The position numbers and the translations under genes are program-made. A stretch of 64,000 nucleotides of DNA, taken from NCBI GenBank assembly GCA_036961205.1, contig JBALVI010000003.1, positions 186,001 through 250,000 of the forward strand, given 5' to 3'. Of this stretch, positions 43,756 through 53,969 are shown one piece after another (the stretch's first letter is position 1; the number at the start of each line of letters is the position of its first letter). The notes below the pieces were generated by a model. It was not told the origin of the DNA and made no database searches. It was given only the letters and a program-made list of their open reading frames with translations. Source of the stretch: CALJFL01 sp036961205. Lineage in GTDB: Bacteria > Pseudomonadota > Gammaproteobacteria > Pseudomonadales > Halieaceae.

Positions 43756-43860
43756 AGGGGCCAGAAGTTCCTTAGGGCGCAGTGGTGCCATCACCAATCA
43801 CGGTGAGTCCAGCTCGTGGTAGAGTGGCGGCATCGCAATAGAGTAGGGCGTCTGCAGTTT

Positions 43861-45021
43861 ATGTCAATCATTCCCGCTGATAATCATTTGGCTGCCCTGG
43901 CAGCGTTATTCGCGATCGCCGCTTGTGGCTTCCTGTTGGAAAGGACGCGCATTGGTGGTCAGCTCACGGGTGCTGTGATCGCTATATTGCTGGCTATTCT
44001 GGCGGCTAATCTTGGAATTATTCCCCACGATGCCCCGGCCTATGGCTTTGTCTTCACTTATTTTGTACCGGTACTCATTCCACTGTTTTTGTTTCAGGCT
44101 GATCTTCGCAAAATATTTTCCGAGGCAGGCCGCATGACAGCTGCGTTTCTGCTCGCCAGCGTCGGTACCGTAACGGGTGTAACCATTGCAGCTCTTGTTC
44201 TCGACCTGAGTAGTCTGGGTGCTGCGGCCCCGCTAATGGACAGCCAGCGAGAGCCGGCCATTGCCGGACTGTTTGCCTCGACCTACATAGGAGGCTCGGT
44301 AAATTATGCAGCGCTGGGCGAAATCACTGGCTTGAAGGAGGATGCATCTTTCTTTTCCGCCGCTACCGCAGCGGATAATTTGTTCAGCGCTGTGTATTTG
44401 GGCTTGTTGGCGCTGATGCCTGGTTGGCGATGGCTCAGTCGGCGCTTCGTTGAACACGATGAAGAGTTGTTGGTATCCGAAGAATCCAGCGCTCCCATTA
44501 CGCCCACTACTATCACTCTGGCCCTGGGTGCAGCGCTGGTTATTGTTGCGACGGGTGACGCCCTGGTAGCCGCCTTTGACTTGTCGGGCTGGCGCTATGT
44601 GATCATCACCGCATTGACCCTGACGCTGGCGACTTCGGTCCCGGGCCTGGCCGCCAAACTGGCAGGAAGTTTTGAATTGGGTGTTTCTCTGTCCTTCGTA
44701 TTTTTCGCTGCAATTGCAGCGGGCGCCAATGTGCCTGCAATGATTCAGGTGGCACCACTACTGATTGTGCTGGTGCTGATATTGCTGACGGTGCACTGTT
44801 TGATCACCTTCGGCCTGGGCTCGTTATTGGGCTTGAGTTTGCCGGAATTGATCATTGCGTCGAATGCCGCCATATTGGGCGCAACAACCGCTCCGGCTCT
44901 GGCTGCTACCAAGGGCTGGCGAAACCTTGTCACTCCCGGAATATTAGTGGGAGTGCTGGGGTATGCTCTAGGCACTTTTTTGGGAACGGTTATCTTCAAA
45001 TACTGGGGCGCAATTTTGTAA
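43861..45021 (+). CDS. DUF819 family membrane protein
   Basis: 386 residues with about 11 hydrophobic helices, of the DUF819 (YjcL-like) family. Conserved pieces include FVPVLIPLFLFQADLRKI, FASTYIGGSVNYAALGE and NAAILGATTAPALAATKGW. The family is believed to be a transporter, but no substrate is established. ATG 43861 gives MSIIPADN, a plausible N-terminus; upstream codons in frame add a charged leader. No partner gene identified. Confidence 0.8.
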   Translation: MSIIPADNHLAALAALFAIAACGFLLERTRIGGQLTGAVIAILLAILAANLGIIPHDAPAYGFVFTYFVPVLIPLFLFQADLRKIFSEAGRMTAAFLLASVGTVTGVTIAALVLDLSSLGAAAPLMDSQREPAIAGLFASTYIGGSVNYAALGEITGLKEDASFFSAATAADNLFSAVYLGLLALMPGWRWLSRRFVEHDEELLVSEESSAPITPTTITLALGAALVIVATGDALVAAFDLSGWRYVIITALTLTLATSVPGLAAKLAGSFELGVSLSFVFFAAIAAGANVPAMIQVAPLLIVLVLILLTVHCLITFGLGSLLGLSLPELIIASNAAILGATTAPALAATKGWRNLVTPGILVGVLGYALGTFLGTVIFKYWGAIL

Positions 45022-45165
45022 TCGCATCCATTACTGATTAACCTTTTGATTCTAGCTCTGGAGTATTCTTGGCCATGCGAATTGCGGTTAATGTAGGATC
45101 GATTCGACAGGAAGAAAGTCGTACTGCCGGCTGAAAACACCTGGCGGAACGAAAGAGGTATATAG

Positions 45166-45729
45166 ATGAGAACTACCATATTGTGCGTTTTGTGTTTGGT
45201 CATCTGTGCGTGTTCGTCAAGCCAGATAGGTGAGATCAGCCAACCTGGAGTTGGCTTCATTGGCGACTATTCAAAATTCGAGAAAATCGAAACCAACGAT
45301 GGCCTTAAGTCATTTCGATATGCCAGTGACAAAATAAAGTCTGGCCTGTATCACAAAGTGATAATCGAACCCGTCGCCTTTTATCCTGAAGAGGTGGCCT
45401 CAGCTCAAGTTACGTCGGCGCTATTAGGGCAGACGAAAGCCTATATTGACAAGGAATTTGCTGTTGTTATCGCTCAATCTTTCGAGGTTGTAGAGTCACC
45501 CCAGAAAGGCGCCTTCACTCTCATGCCGCGAATTACAGCCCTAAGAACAACAACCGGTGACATAGCTTTGCGAGAGGTTATCCCAATAGGGGCGGTGGTC
45601 GCACTTGGCAGGGCAGCTGCCGGTCAGCGTCACCAGAATGTTGAGATCTTTATAGAGATTAAAGTCACCGATAGTTTGACGGGTGAGTTTATAGGCGGCA
45701 GCGTCAAACAGAATTTGGCGATGACGTAG
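45166..45729 (+). CDS. DUF3313-type lipoprotein
   Basis: 187 residues with a lipobox at VICAC (Cys16), so membrane-anchored. GFIGDYSKFEK and FRYASDKIKSGLYHKVIIEPV match the DUF3313 family of envelope lipoproteins, and the end GSVKQNLAMT is typical. Its role is unknown. It sits between the DUF819 transporter and a serine hydrolase, with its own upstream gap of 144 bases. Confidence 0.72.
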   Translation: MRTTILCVLCLVICACSSSQIGEISQPGVGFIGDYSKFEKIETNDGLKSFRYASDKIKSGLYHKVIIEPVAFYPEEVASAQVTSALLGQTKAYIDKEFAVVIAQSFEVVESPQKGAFTLMPRITALRTTTGDIALREVIPIGAVVALGRAAAGQRHQNVEIFIEIKVTDSLTGEFIGGSVKQNLAMT

Positions 45730-45793
45730 TCGGCGGCGTTTAGAGGCCGAAGCAAAAACTAAAGCACAATCCAATTAAAATAGGGAGTTTACG

Positions 45794-47110
45794 GTGACAA
45801 GACTCAATTTCTTTAAGAGCTGTGCCGCTCTGGTGTTGTTAGGGCTGAGTGTTTCGATACACGCTGAGCGCGATAGTACCTCCGCCGAATTGGGGATTAT
45901 GGAGGGCTTCCCGCCTGAGCAGGCGCTAAGAGTTTCGCCAGCCAACTTCATGACTGCGCCCAACAACCGCTGGTCTTTTCAGCACATTCGAGAACTGCAG
46001 CCAACAAGAGAGGTCTCGCGCGGAGAGGGCCCGGTGTCAGAGCTGGTCGTAGATAAGCTGGACCTTGGTGCGATTTCGACCACGGTACGCGACAACCGGA
46101 CGTTGAGCCTCGCTCAATTTCTCGACGAATCACATACGGACTCATTCCTCATACTGCACAAGGGTGAGGTTATTTTCGAGCAGTATATGAACGGTATGGG
46201 GCAGCGCAGCCAACATCAGATGTTCTCTGCCACGAAATCCTTTGTCGGTACATTAATGCTGGTGTTGATGGAGCAGGGTAGGGTGGATCCCTCGAAAAAA
46301 GTTGTCGAGTACTTGCCCGAAGTGAAGGGTAGCGCCTTCGCCGATGCCACAGTGCAGCAAGTCCTGGACATGACGGCCGCCATCCATTTTACGGAAGTTT
46401 ACGATGATCCGAACTCGGAGATCTGGCGTTACGGCTGGGTGTTCGGCGTCTGGGGTGAGCCACCTGCAGACTACGTTGGCCCGCGTACAATTTACGATTA
46501 CCTCCCCAGTCTCAAAAAGAAAGGAGAGCACGGTCAGGCTTTTCACTATGTGACCCCGAATACCGATGTCATTGGCTGGATTATCAGCCGGGTCACCGGC
46601 AAGTCTATCAGCGCTTATATGGAGGAGGTGCTGTGGCAAAAACTGGGCGTTGAGCGCGACGGCTACATGTGGCTGGACAGGTCCGCTACGGAGATGGCTG
46701 GCGGTGGGTTAAACATCACTGCCCGGGACGCGGCACGCTTCGGTCAAATGATTATTGAGCAGGGCCATTACAACGGGCAGCAAATAATCCCGAAAAGCGT
46801 CGCAGCAAGAATTTTGAAGCCGGGCAATCCGAAAACCTTCACGCCTTACTACCCCGACAACCCCTGGTATGGGGATGTGGCATACGCGTATCACGATATG
46901 TGGTGGACCTTTAATAATGCTCACAAAGCAGTCAGTGCCATTGGTGTGCATGGGCAATATATTTATATGGACCCCAAGGCGGAAATGGTGGTCGTAAAAC
47001 AGTCCTCAAGCCCGGATGCCGAAGGCGGAGCGAACGACTCAAATGATGTCGATGGACCGCTGCTCTACCAGGCCTTAGCTGAGTATCTAAATGCCAGAGC
47101 AGAGGAATAG
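45794..47110 (+). CDS. Beta-lactamase-family serine hydrolase
   Basis: 438 residues, exported (signal peptide ending near SIHAE). MFSATKSFVGT carries the SxxK catalytic Ser-Lys of class C beta-lactamase-type enzymes, and FHYVTPNTDVIGWII holds the second-motif Tyr. It resembles esterases and peptidases such as EstB rather than antibiotic-hydrolysing AmpC, so penicillinase activity should not be assumed. GTG 45794 follows AGGGAG closely. Substrate unknown. Confidence 0.82.
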   Translation: MTRLNFFKSCAALVLLGLSVSIHAERDSTSAELGIMEGFPPEQALRVSPANFMTAPNNRWSFQHIRELQPTREVSRGEGPVSELVVDKLDLGAISTTVRDNRTLSLAQFLDESHTDSFLILHKGEVIFEQYMNGMGQRSQHQMFSATKSFVGTLMLVLMEQGRVDPSKKVVEYLPEVKGSAFADATVQQVLDMTAAIHFTEVYDDPNSEIWRYGWVFGVWGEPPADYVGPRTIYDYLPSLKKKGEHGQAFHYVTPNTDVIGWIISRVTGKSISAYMEEVLWQKLGVERDGYMWLDRSATEMAGGGLNITARDAARFGQMIIEQGHYNGQQIIPKSVAARILKPGNPKTFTPYYPDNPWYGDVAYAYHDMWWTFNNAHKAVSAIGVHGQYIYMDPKAEMVVVKQSSSPDAEGGANDSNDVDGPLLYQALAEYLNARAEE

Positions 47111-47165
47111 ATTGTGTGTCTGGGGTCAGATGGAGCCACTCTGTTTGAGTCAACTTCCGCTAAAT

Positions 47166-48722
47166 CTACTTTGCCCTCGCTTTGGCCTTTGCAGGCTTTT
47201 TCGTGGCAGCCGGCTTGCGAGATTTGGCGGCCGGTTTTGCGGTTTTCACTGATTTTTTAGGAGCCGCTTTGGCGGTTGTTGGTGCCACCAGTTCACGGCT
47301 GCGTCGTAACAGTTCTACATGCGCGGCCTGCATGTATCCGGCCAAATTGGCGATATCGGGCATCGCGCGGCGGCAACCAATCAGGCCAAAATCGAGCCAG
47401 CCGTTGTAGCCCTGCAAGGTGATGTTGAGTGCCATTCCGTGATACGGAATCGAAACCGGAAAGGTGCTGATTTGTTTTGCGCCGGCAAAATACAAAGAGA
47501 TATTCGGGCCTGGTACATTTGAGATAACAACGTTCGCAAACGCGGGCATAGAATTTGCCAGACGCGAACGGGCCAGTATATTAGCCAATGCGCTAAGCAT
47601 CCACGGCGCGCCCAGTGATGGGAAGTCAGTCGGCAACTGGGTTTTCATCTCATTCATTAATGCTTTCACACTTCCGCTTGATTCGTTTATCGCATGTAGC
47701 CGTTCAATCGGGTCTTTTATGGTGCTAGCGAGACTCATGCGCGCCATCGATACCTGATTGGTCATCTCGGTATTGCCCTCCGGACGAATGCTGACTGGGA
47801 CGGCAGCCAGTAATGTGCTGGTGGGGCGGCAATCCATGTCCGCCAGATAACGCATCATTCCCTCTGATGAAATTCCCATCACCACATCGTTCAGGCTGAC
47901 CTTATTGATCGCCGTAATTTCCTTGACCTCACTAAGCGGGATCGAGAAGCGGGCGAAGCTTCGCTGGTTGGTGATCGCCACATTGAATGGCGTTCGTGGG
48001 GCAAACCAGCGTGTTTTCTCGGCGGCGGCATTGATCTCTCCGGCAACCTTTGCGGGTCGCATGCTTCGACGTGCTGTCATGAACAGCCCGGGAACTGTTT
48101 TAAGCAGCTTCACGGTCTGCAGTAAATTGTGTTTCACCCCGGAGCCGGCAAGTTCGGCGATCCCAAAATGCTCTCCCGAACTTGAACGCCGGATCTTCGG
48201 AGGGGGTACCAAGCGCGGTTCTGGAGTCGTATCCATGATCGCCGCCATCAATACCTGGCCGCCCATACCATCAAGCCCGGCGTGATGAAACTTGCTGTAA
48301 AGCCCGACGTAGCGGGTTCCTTTAGGTGCATCCGTTGGTGTGGGCAGGCCGTCTAGCACATACATTTCCCACAACGGGCGGGATCGATCAAGCAGACTGG
48401 AATGAATTCGCGATACCAGGCGATCCACCTGTGCCCTGGAGGCCGGTGGCGGCACGATCACATGACGAATATGGTGTTCGATGTCCAGATGTTCGTCCAT
48501 CACCCACACTGGATTGGCAAGATCAAAGGGCATATTGACCAGCTTGCGCTGAAAAATCGGGGCCAGATGGAGTCGGCTTTGAATGTGCTCGCACACGTCG
48601 GCAACAAAGTCACCTTTATACTGTGGAGGTAACTCATACATGGCCAGGCTGCCGACATGCAATGGTGTCTCCGGCGTTTCCAAATGTAAGAAACCTGCAT
48701 CTAAACCGCTTAGATGATCCAT
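47166..48722 (-). CDS. Wax ester synthase / diacylglycerol acyltransferase (WS/DGAT)
   Basis: 518 residues. Opens with MDHLSGLDAGFLHLETPETP, and the active-site motif is KFHHAGLDGMGG (HHxxxDG). PGPNISLYFAGA is the conserved C-terminal motif. The enzyme joins fatty acyl-CoA to a fatty alcohol or diacylglycerol, producing storage wax esters or triacylglycerol. After the enzyme domain the final 45 residues form a Lys/Ala/Pro-rich repetitive tail (KKSVKTAKPAAKSRKPA), not usual for the family, which could promote binding to anionic lipid surfaces. Confidence 0.92.
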   Translation of the reverse strand: MDHLSGLDAGFLHLETPETPLHVGSLAMYELPPQYKGDFVADVCEHIQSRLHLAPIFQRKLVNMPFDLANPVWVMDEHLDIEHHIRHVIVPPPASRAQVDRLVSRIHSSLLDRSRPLWEMYVLDGLPTPTDAPKGTRYVGLYSKFHHAGLDGMGGQVLMAAIMDTTPEPRLVPPPKIRRSSSGEHFGIAELAGSGVKHNLLQTVKLLKTVPGLFMTARRSMRPAKVAGEINAAAEKTRWFAPRTPFNVAITNQRSFARFSIPLSEVKEITAINKVSLNDVVMGISSEGMMRYLADMDCRPTSTLLAAVPVSIRPEGNTEMTNQVSMARMSLASTIKDPIERLHAINESSGSVKALMNEMKTQLPTDFPSLGAPWMLSALANILARSRLANSMPAFANVVISNVPGPNISLYFAGAKQISTFPVSIPYHGMALNITLQGYNGWLDFGLIGCRRAMPDIANLAGYMQAAHVELLRRSRELVAPTTAKAAPKKSVKTAKPAAKSRKPAATKKPAKAKARAK

Positions 48723-48951
48723 GCTGCTCTCCTTTATTATTTGTGATGGAAGTATAGGTGTGGTCTTTTTTTATAACCAGCATTCCCCTCAATTTCTTTC
48801 TAGTGCCAATCGCCCGGTCGACTGTCACCGCCGCCTGGGTGGAGCGGGCGTCTTGCACTACCGGCAAAAGATACTTTGAGTTCCGCTAGGCCTTGTTGCA
48901 CTATGTAGAGCGTTCGCCGCGCAATCAAACGTGCTGAGACAGGTGGATAAC

Positions 48952-50796
48952 TTGGATCATAATAACGATAAAACCGAACCGATAGCGGTAATAGAAGAGA
49001 CTGCAACCAGTTCGGCTGAGCAGCCCGATCTAATCCTTGCAAGAGTGCCGTATCTGCGACCGCTGCTCAAACCCGCATTTTGGGTGATTTTGCTGAGCTT
49101 GCTGGCCGGACTGTATGTACACAATACAGTGGAGCCGCAGTGGCGAGAGCATCGTACCTCCCACCAGGTTTTCACCAATGAGCACGGACAGCTCAGTTAT
49201 ATCTCCAGAGGTAACGAGGTGCCGATCACCGACGTGGTCGCATACGCGGATTCAGTGCTGCGTCAGGACACCCTCGATCAGTTGCAGGGTGAGCCGCCAA
49301 TCCGCCGGCAGTGGGTAGTAGAGTACGCTGAACAGAATGGTCAGACGATAGAGGTTTATTCGCGGGTATCTGCCAAGTTTCACTTCGGGGTGTGGTCATT
49401 ATTGCCGGCGCTGGTAGCAGTAGCACTTTGTTTGTTGACCAGAGAACCCCTTAGCGCCTTGCTGGGCGGCATTGTAGTCGGCGGCTTTATGTTAGGTCGT
49501 TTCGATATAACCAACGATATTCTTTTGCCCAACCTGGCAACCGAGAGCGCCGCTGGCGTGCTGATGTTGTATCTGTGGTTGCTAGGCGGGTTGATGGGTA
49601 TCTGGTCACGCACCGGCGCTGCGCAAGCATTCGCTGAGTTTATGACCGAACACTTCGTGCGCGGGCCGCGCTCTGCAAAACTGGTGGCGTGGAGCCTGGG
49701 CGTGATCTTCTTTCAAGGGGGTTCCGTCAGTACAGTGCTAGTGGGTACCACGGTCAAGCCGATCGCCGATAAGAACAATATCAGTCATGAGGAGCTGGCT
49801 TACATAGTCGATTCTACGGCTTCACCTATTGCCTCGGTGTTAGCTTTCAATGCCTGGCCCGCTTACATTCAAGCACTCATTTTCGTGCCTGGTGTCGCCT
49901 TTTTAAGCACCGAGGCCGAGCGTATCAGCTTCTTTTTCGCCAGTGTGCCTTTCAGTTTTTACGGCATTCTGGCAGTTTTGGGCACACTGTTACTGAGCCT
50001 CGATTTTTTCGGTCTGTCGGGGTCTGGCCTTCGCAAGGCCCGTGCTCGTGCGCGCGAAACGGGCGAATTGGACGCACCCGGGGCTTCGCCCCTGAGCGCC
50101 AAGGAGTTACATGCGAGCCATGTGCCGGCCGGTTATACGCCCAATGTACTGGAATTCATTGTGCCACTGCTGGTGTTGATTGGCGTTGCAGTGGGAACCT
50201 TCATCTTCGGCGGCGTGCCACAGGTCAACTGGGCGTTCGCTTCCGCCTTGATGATTTCTATATTTATTGCCTTGGTTAAAGGCATGAGTCTGGGCAATGT
50301 AATTGAAGGTTTTGGCGATGGCCTCAAGGGTGTAGTGCTGGCGTCGGTAATATTGATGTTGGCAATAACCGTCGGGGCAGTGAGCAAGGAGACCGGCGCG
50401 GGAATGTATATGGTTGAGCTACTGGGACAGAGCATTCCGTTCTGGTGTTTGCCGGTGGCTCTTCAGGTGCTGACTATGGTGACCGCGTTTTCTACCGGTA
50501 CTAGCTGGGGCACTTATGCCATAGCGTTTCCGCTGGCGTTGCCGCTGGCCTGGGTGGTGGCCCAAACTCCCGAAATATCCAATCCCGAGTTGTATATGTC
50601 AGTGTGCTTTGCCGCTGTGCTTAACGGCAGTGTCTACGGGGATCAGTGTTCGCCAATCTCAGATACCACGATATTGAGTGCGATGACGACCGGCTGCGAT
50701 TTGATGGATCATGTGAAAACACAAATCGTTCCTGCCAGTTTTGCTGCCGCTATAGCGGCAGTGTTGTGGACTGGTACTGTGCTGGTATTTGCCTAG
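48952..50796 (+). CDS. NhaC-family Na+/H+ antiporter
   Basis: 614 residues. The first helix (about 45-62) is followed by a roughly 90-residue soluble segment (VFTNEHGQLSYISRGNEVPI ...), then the NhaC core: VALCLLTREPLSALLGGIVV, VDSTASPIASVLAFNAWPAY, FGDGLKGVVLASVILM and GDQCSPISDTTILSAM, the last being the transport signature. The soluble insertion is not part of standard NhaC. TTG 48952 is used because AGGTGG (48941-48946) lies 5 bases upstream; GTG 48931 adds seven residues with no site. Expected role: sodium expulsion, consistent with a marine habitat. Confidence 0.85.
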   Translation: MDHNNDKTEPIAVIEETATSSAEQPDLILARVPYLRPLLKPAFWVILLSLLAGLYVHNTVEPQWREHRTSHQVFTNEHGQLSYISRGNEVPITDVVAYADSVLRQDTLDQLQGEPPIRRQWVVEYAEQNGQTIEVYSRVSAKFHFGVWSLLPALVAVALCLLTREPLSALLGGIVVGGFMLGRFDITNDILLPNLATESAAGVLMLYLWLLGGLMGIWSRTGAAQAFAEFMTEHFVRGPRSAKLVAWSLGVIFFQGGSVSTVLVGTTVKPIADKNNISHEELAYIVDSTASPIASVLAFNAWPAYIQALIFVPGVAFLSTEAERISFFFASVPFSFYGILAVLGTLLLSLDFFGLSGSGLRKARARARETGELDAPGASPLSAKELHASHVPAGYTPNVLEFIVPLLVLIGVAVGTFIFGGVPQVNWAFASALMISIFIALVKGMSLGNVIEGFGDGLKGVVLASVILMLAITVGAVSKETGAGMYMVELLGQSIPFWCLPVALQVLTMVTAFSTGTSWGTYAIAFPLALPLAWVVAQTPEISNPELYMSVCFAAVLNGSVYGDQCSPISDTTILSAMTTGCDLMDHVKTQIVPASFAAAIAAVLWTGTVLVFA

Positions 50797-50800
50797 CCTC

Positions 50801-51145
50801 TCAGCTTGGCAGGTCTATCTGGGCAGTGGCAAAGAACACCATCAGTGTCATGTCTTCTTCAATTTCAAAAAAAGAATGCTCGGTGCTAGCGCTGATGTAG
50901 AGCAACGATCCGGGGCCGACTTCTCGTTCTTCATCACCCAGCTGCATTCTGGCCTTGCCAGTAAGTACCAGGTATACCTCGTCTTCATCGTGCGGTGCCT
51001 GCATATCCTTACTACCAGCGGATAGCGAATAGAGGCCGCAGTTGAGGGCAGGGACGTTTAGAAACTCCAGGTATTCAACGGGCTTGCCTTTAAGCTTGCC
51101 CTTCAGTTCAGCCAGATCGAATACTTGCCAGCCAGGATCAGCCAT
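50801..51145 (-). CDS. Cupin-domain protein
   Basis: 114 residues. A single cupin with APHDEDEVYLVLTGKARM (metal-binding H, E) and STEHSFFEIEEDM (second His). No fused domain, so the function (small-molecule binding, isomerase or dioxygenase) cannot be assigned. ATG 51145 is chosen because GAGGA lies about 9 bases upstream. Its 3' end is 5 bases from the antiporter stop (convergent). Confidence 0.82.
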   Translation of the reverse strand: MADPGWQVFDLAELKGKLKGKPVEYLEFLNVPALNCGLYSLSAGSKDMQAPHDEDEVYLVLTGKARMQLGDEEREVGPGSLLYISASTEHSFFEIEEDMTLMVFFATAQIDLPS

Positions 51146-51240
51146 TTTAGTGGTCCTCAATTTGCCAGGTCGGCGATCGTCGCCGCCCGAACGTCTATAA
51201 CAGTATCGCCAAGCGCCATTGGATAAACAAGTGCCCTTGT

Positions 51241-53847
51241 TTAATCGCTTAGCTCGGCACCAACATTGGCCTGGGCCGCGGCTATTCGAGCCACGGGTAC
51301 GCGATACGGGCTACAGGATACATAGTCCAGCCCCAGGTCGTGGCAGAATTGAATGGAACGCGGGTCGCCACCGTGCTCGCCACAAATGCCGTACTTGATG
51401 CCTTTCTTGCGTGATCGAGATTCGCTGACGGCCATTTCCATCAACCGTCCCACAGCACGTTGGTCAAGAGAAACGAAGGGGTCGCTCTCGATCAGCTTTT
51501 TGTCGAGATAGTCTGGAATAAACCTGCCGGCATCATCGCGAGAGAAGCCGTAAACCATCTGCGTAAGATCGTTGGTGCCGAAGCTCATGAATTCCACTTC
51601 GTCAGCAAGGCGGTCAGCGCCCAGGCACGCACGGGGTGTCTCCATCATGGTGCCAATCTTGTAGGGGATCGAAATAGACTTTTCGCGCAGCACTTGCTGG
51701 ATGCCCCGGTCGATAATCTCATTGATCAAGCGAATTTCACGCACGTTGACGACCAGTGGAATCATGATTTCCGGAAACGGTTTGAGGCCCATTTCCGCCG
51801 CTTCAACAGCGGCGCCGATAATCGCACGCACCTGCATTTCGGTAATCTCTGGCATTACCACTGACAAGCGACAACCGCGGAAACCTAGCATAGGATTGAC
51901 CTCGCTGAGATTGTCAGTGGCTTGTCGGATTGCATCGGCTGACTTATTCAGGCGTCCGGCCAGCGCGACTACATCCTCTTCGGTGTGCGGTAAAAACTCA
52001 TGCAGCGGGGGATCCAGCAGTCGTACTGTAACCGGTAGCCCATCCATTACTTTGAACAGTGCGAGCATGTCCTGGTGTTGAAATTTGAGGAGGGCGTCCA
52101 GGTAGGGTTGCCGCTCTTCCTTATTTTCCGCCAGGATCATACCCCGCATCATGTCGATACGGTCAGCCTCGAAAAACATATGCTCGGTGCGACATAGACC
52201 TATACCCTCGGCGCCCAGCTCCCTGGCTTTGGCAGCGTCCTCGGGTGTTTCGGCGTTGGCGCGCACCTTAAGGCGTCGGTGTTTGTCTGCCCATGACAAC
52301 AACACCTGGAAGTCTTCGCTGGTGCTGGCTTCGGTTTTGGGAATGTCACCCAGCATGACTTCGCCGGCAGTCCCATCAAGGGTTATGACATCGCCACGTT
52401 TCATTACTACCCCTTTGGCGGTGGTGGCTGTGCCAGCCTCGTAGTTGATGGTCAAGGTGCTGCAGGCGGTAATGGCACAAACACCCATGCCGCGGGCTAC
52501 TACGGCAGCGTGTGAGGTCATGCCACCCAGTTCAGTCAAAATACCTTCCGCCACCTTCATGCCGTGAATATCTTCCGGTGTAGTTTCGCGCCTCACCAGT
52601 ACTACCTTGGTGCCATCTCTGGCTACCTCCACCGCTTCGTCGGAGGAAAAAACCACTTTCCCGGTTGCTCCCCCGGGACTGGCTGGCAAGCCTGTTGCTA
52701 TGATTTCGGTTTTAGCGGCTGGGTCGACCATAGGGTGGAGGAATGCTTCAACATGCTCCGGTGACACTCTCATCAGAGCTTCTTTTTCGTTGATCATACC
52801 CTCGCTGACCATATCTACCGCAATTTTGATCGAGGCTCGGCCGGTGCGCTTGCCGCTGCGTGTTTGCAGCATATAGAGCTTGCCTTCCTGCACTGTGAAC
52901 TCGATATCCTGCATGTCGCGATAGTGCTTCTCGAGCAAGGCTTGCGTCTCGTAGAGCTCCGTGTATACACCTGGTAAGCCTTCGTTCAGTGCCTCTATCG
53001 GTTGTGGTGTTCGGATTCCAGCGACCACGTCTTCACCAGCAGCATTAAACAGGAACTCACCAAAAAACATTTTCTCGCCAGTGGAGGGGTTGCGAGTAAA
53101 CGCCACACCCGAACCGGAATCGTCACCAAAATTACCGAACACCATCGCCTGTACGGTTACCGCTGTTCCCAGCGATTCTGGAATATTATTCATTTCGCGG
53201 TACACATGCGCGCGCGGCGTATGCCAGGAGAGGAACACGGCTTCCACCGCGAGTCGCAGCTGCTCAAAGGGGTCCTGGGGGAAATCGGTGATGGTTTTAA
53301 AAATATCGACAATAGCGCGCCAGTCGTCAGCGTCCATGTCCACGTCAAGAATTTTGCCGTGTTCGGCTTTGTAGGTGGAAAGTGCATGCTCGAATTTCTC
53401 GCCTTCGACCTCCATTACCACATCGGCGAACATCTGGATGAAGCGGCGGTAGCTGTCATAGGCGAATCGCGGGTTGTTGGTCTTGCGGGCCAGCCCTTCG
53501 GTTATCTCGTCGTTGAGGCCGAGGTTCAGAATAGTATTCATCATGCCGGGCATAGACACGGGAGCGCCGGAGCGAACTGAGAACAGCAGAGGATTTTCCG
53601 GGTCACCAAAACGTGCGCCCATGTGTTTTTCAACCAGGTCCAGTGCAACCCGGTACTCCTGCTCCAGGAGGTTAGGTAGTCTATTCCCACCCTGGAAAAA
53701 CTCCCGACAAGTGGGCGTGGTAATAACGAAGCCGTAGGGCACGGGCAGGCCCATGTTGGTCATTTCGCAAAGGTTGGCACCTTTGCCCCCCAGCAGTTCG
53801 CGATCGTCCTTACCACCTTCGTTGAACAGGTACACACGCTTGGCCAT
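51241..53847 (-). CDS. ppdK: Pyruvate, phosphate dikinase
   Basis: 868 residues, full length. N-terminal ATP-grasp domain (GKGANLCEMTNMGLPVP), phosphohistidine domain with catalytic His446 in GGMTSHAAVVARGMG, and C-terminal PEP-utilising TIM barrel with RTEHMFFE, FGTNDLTQM and ICGEHGGDP. It reversibly converts pyruvate, ATP and phosphate to PEP, AMP and diphosphate, serving gluconeogenesis from pyruvate or lactate. GGAG precedes the start by 7 bases. Two HexR-like palindromes lie about 131 and 183 bases upstream, and a TATACT -10-like element (minus strand, 53904-53909) sits between them and the gene. Confidence 0.95.
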   Translation of the reverse strand: MAKRVYLFNEGGKDDRELLGGKGANLCEMTNMGLPVPYGFVITTPTCREFFQGGNRLPNLLEQEYRVALDLVEKHMGARFGDPENPLLFSVRSGAPVSMPGMMNTILNLGLNDEITEGLARKTNNPRFAYDSYRRFIQMFADVVMEVEGEKFEHALSTYKAEHGKILDVDMDADDWRAIVDIFKTITDFPQDPFEQLRLAVEAVFLSWHTPRAHVYREMNNIPESLGTAVTVQAMVFGNFGDDSGSGVAFTRNPSTGEKMFFGEFLFNAAGEDVVAGIRTPQPIEALNEGLPGVYTELYETQALLEKHYRDMQDIEFTVQEGKLYMLQTRSGKRTGRASIKIAVDMVSEGMINEKEALMRVSPEHVEAFLHPMVDPAAKTEIIATGLPASPGGATGKVVFSSDEAVEVARDGTKVVLVRRETTPEDIHGMKVAEGILTELGGMTSHAAVVARGMGVCAITACSTLTINYEAGTATTAKGVVMKRGDVITLDGTAGEVMLGDIPKTEASTSEDFQVLLSWADKHRRLKVRANAETPEDAAKARELGAEGIGLCRTEHMFFEADRIDMMRGMILAENKEERQPYLDALLKFQHQDMLALFKVMDGLPVTVRLLDPPLHEFLPHTEEDVVALAGRLNKSADAIRQATDNLSEVNPMLGFRGCRLSVVMPEITEMQVRAIIGAAVEAAEMGLKPFPEIMIPLVVNVREIRLINEIIDRGIQQVLREKSISIPYKIGTMMETPRACLGADRLADEVEFMSFGTNDLTQMVYGFSRDDAGRFIPDYLDKKLIESDPFVSLDQRAVGRLMEMAVSESRSRKKGIKYGICGEHGGDPRSIQFCHDLGLDYVSCSPYRVPVARIAAAQANVGAELSD

Positions 53848-53969
53848 GAATACTCCTCAGAGTTACGCTTCGGGTCAGGCATGACTGCCTGAAACAGCGG
53901 GCGAGTATACTGGCAACAGTCCGTCAGAGGGAGCTGCATTGCCGGTAAAAATCCTGTCATTTCAATAGC

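Noticed and set aside
45794..47110. Antibiotic-resistance beta-lactamase
   Set aside because: The fold is shared with many esterases and peptidases, and no feature points to AmpC; antibiotic hydrolysis is not supported.
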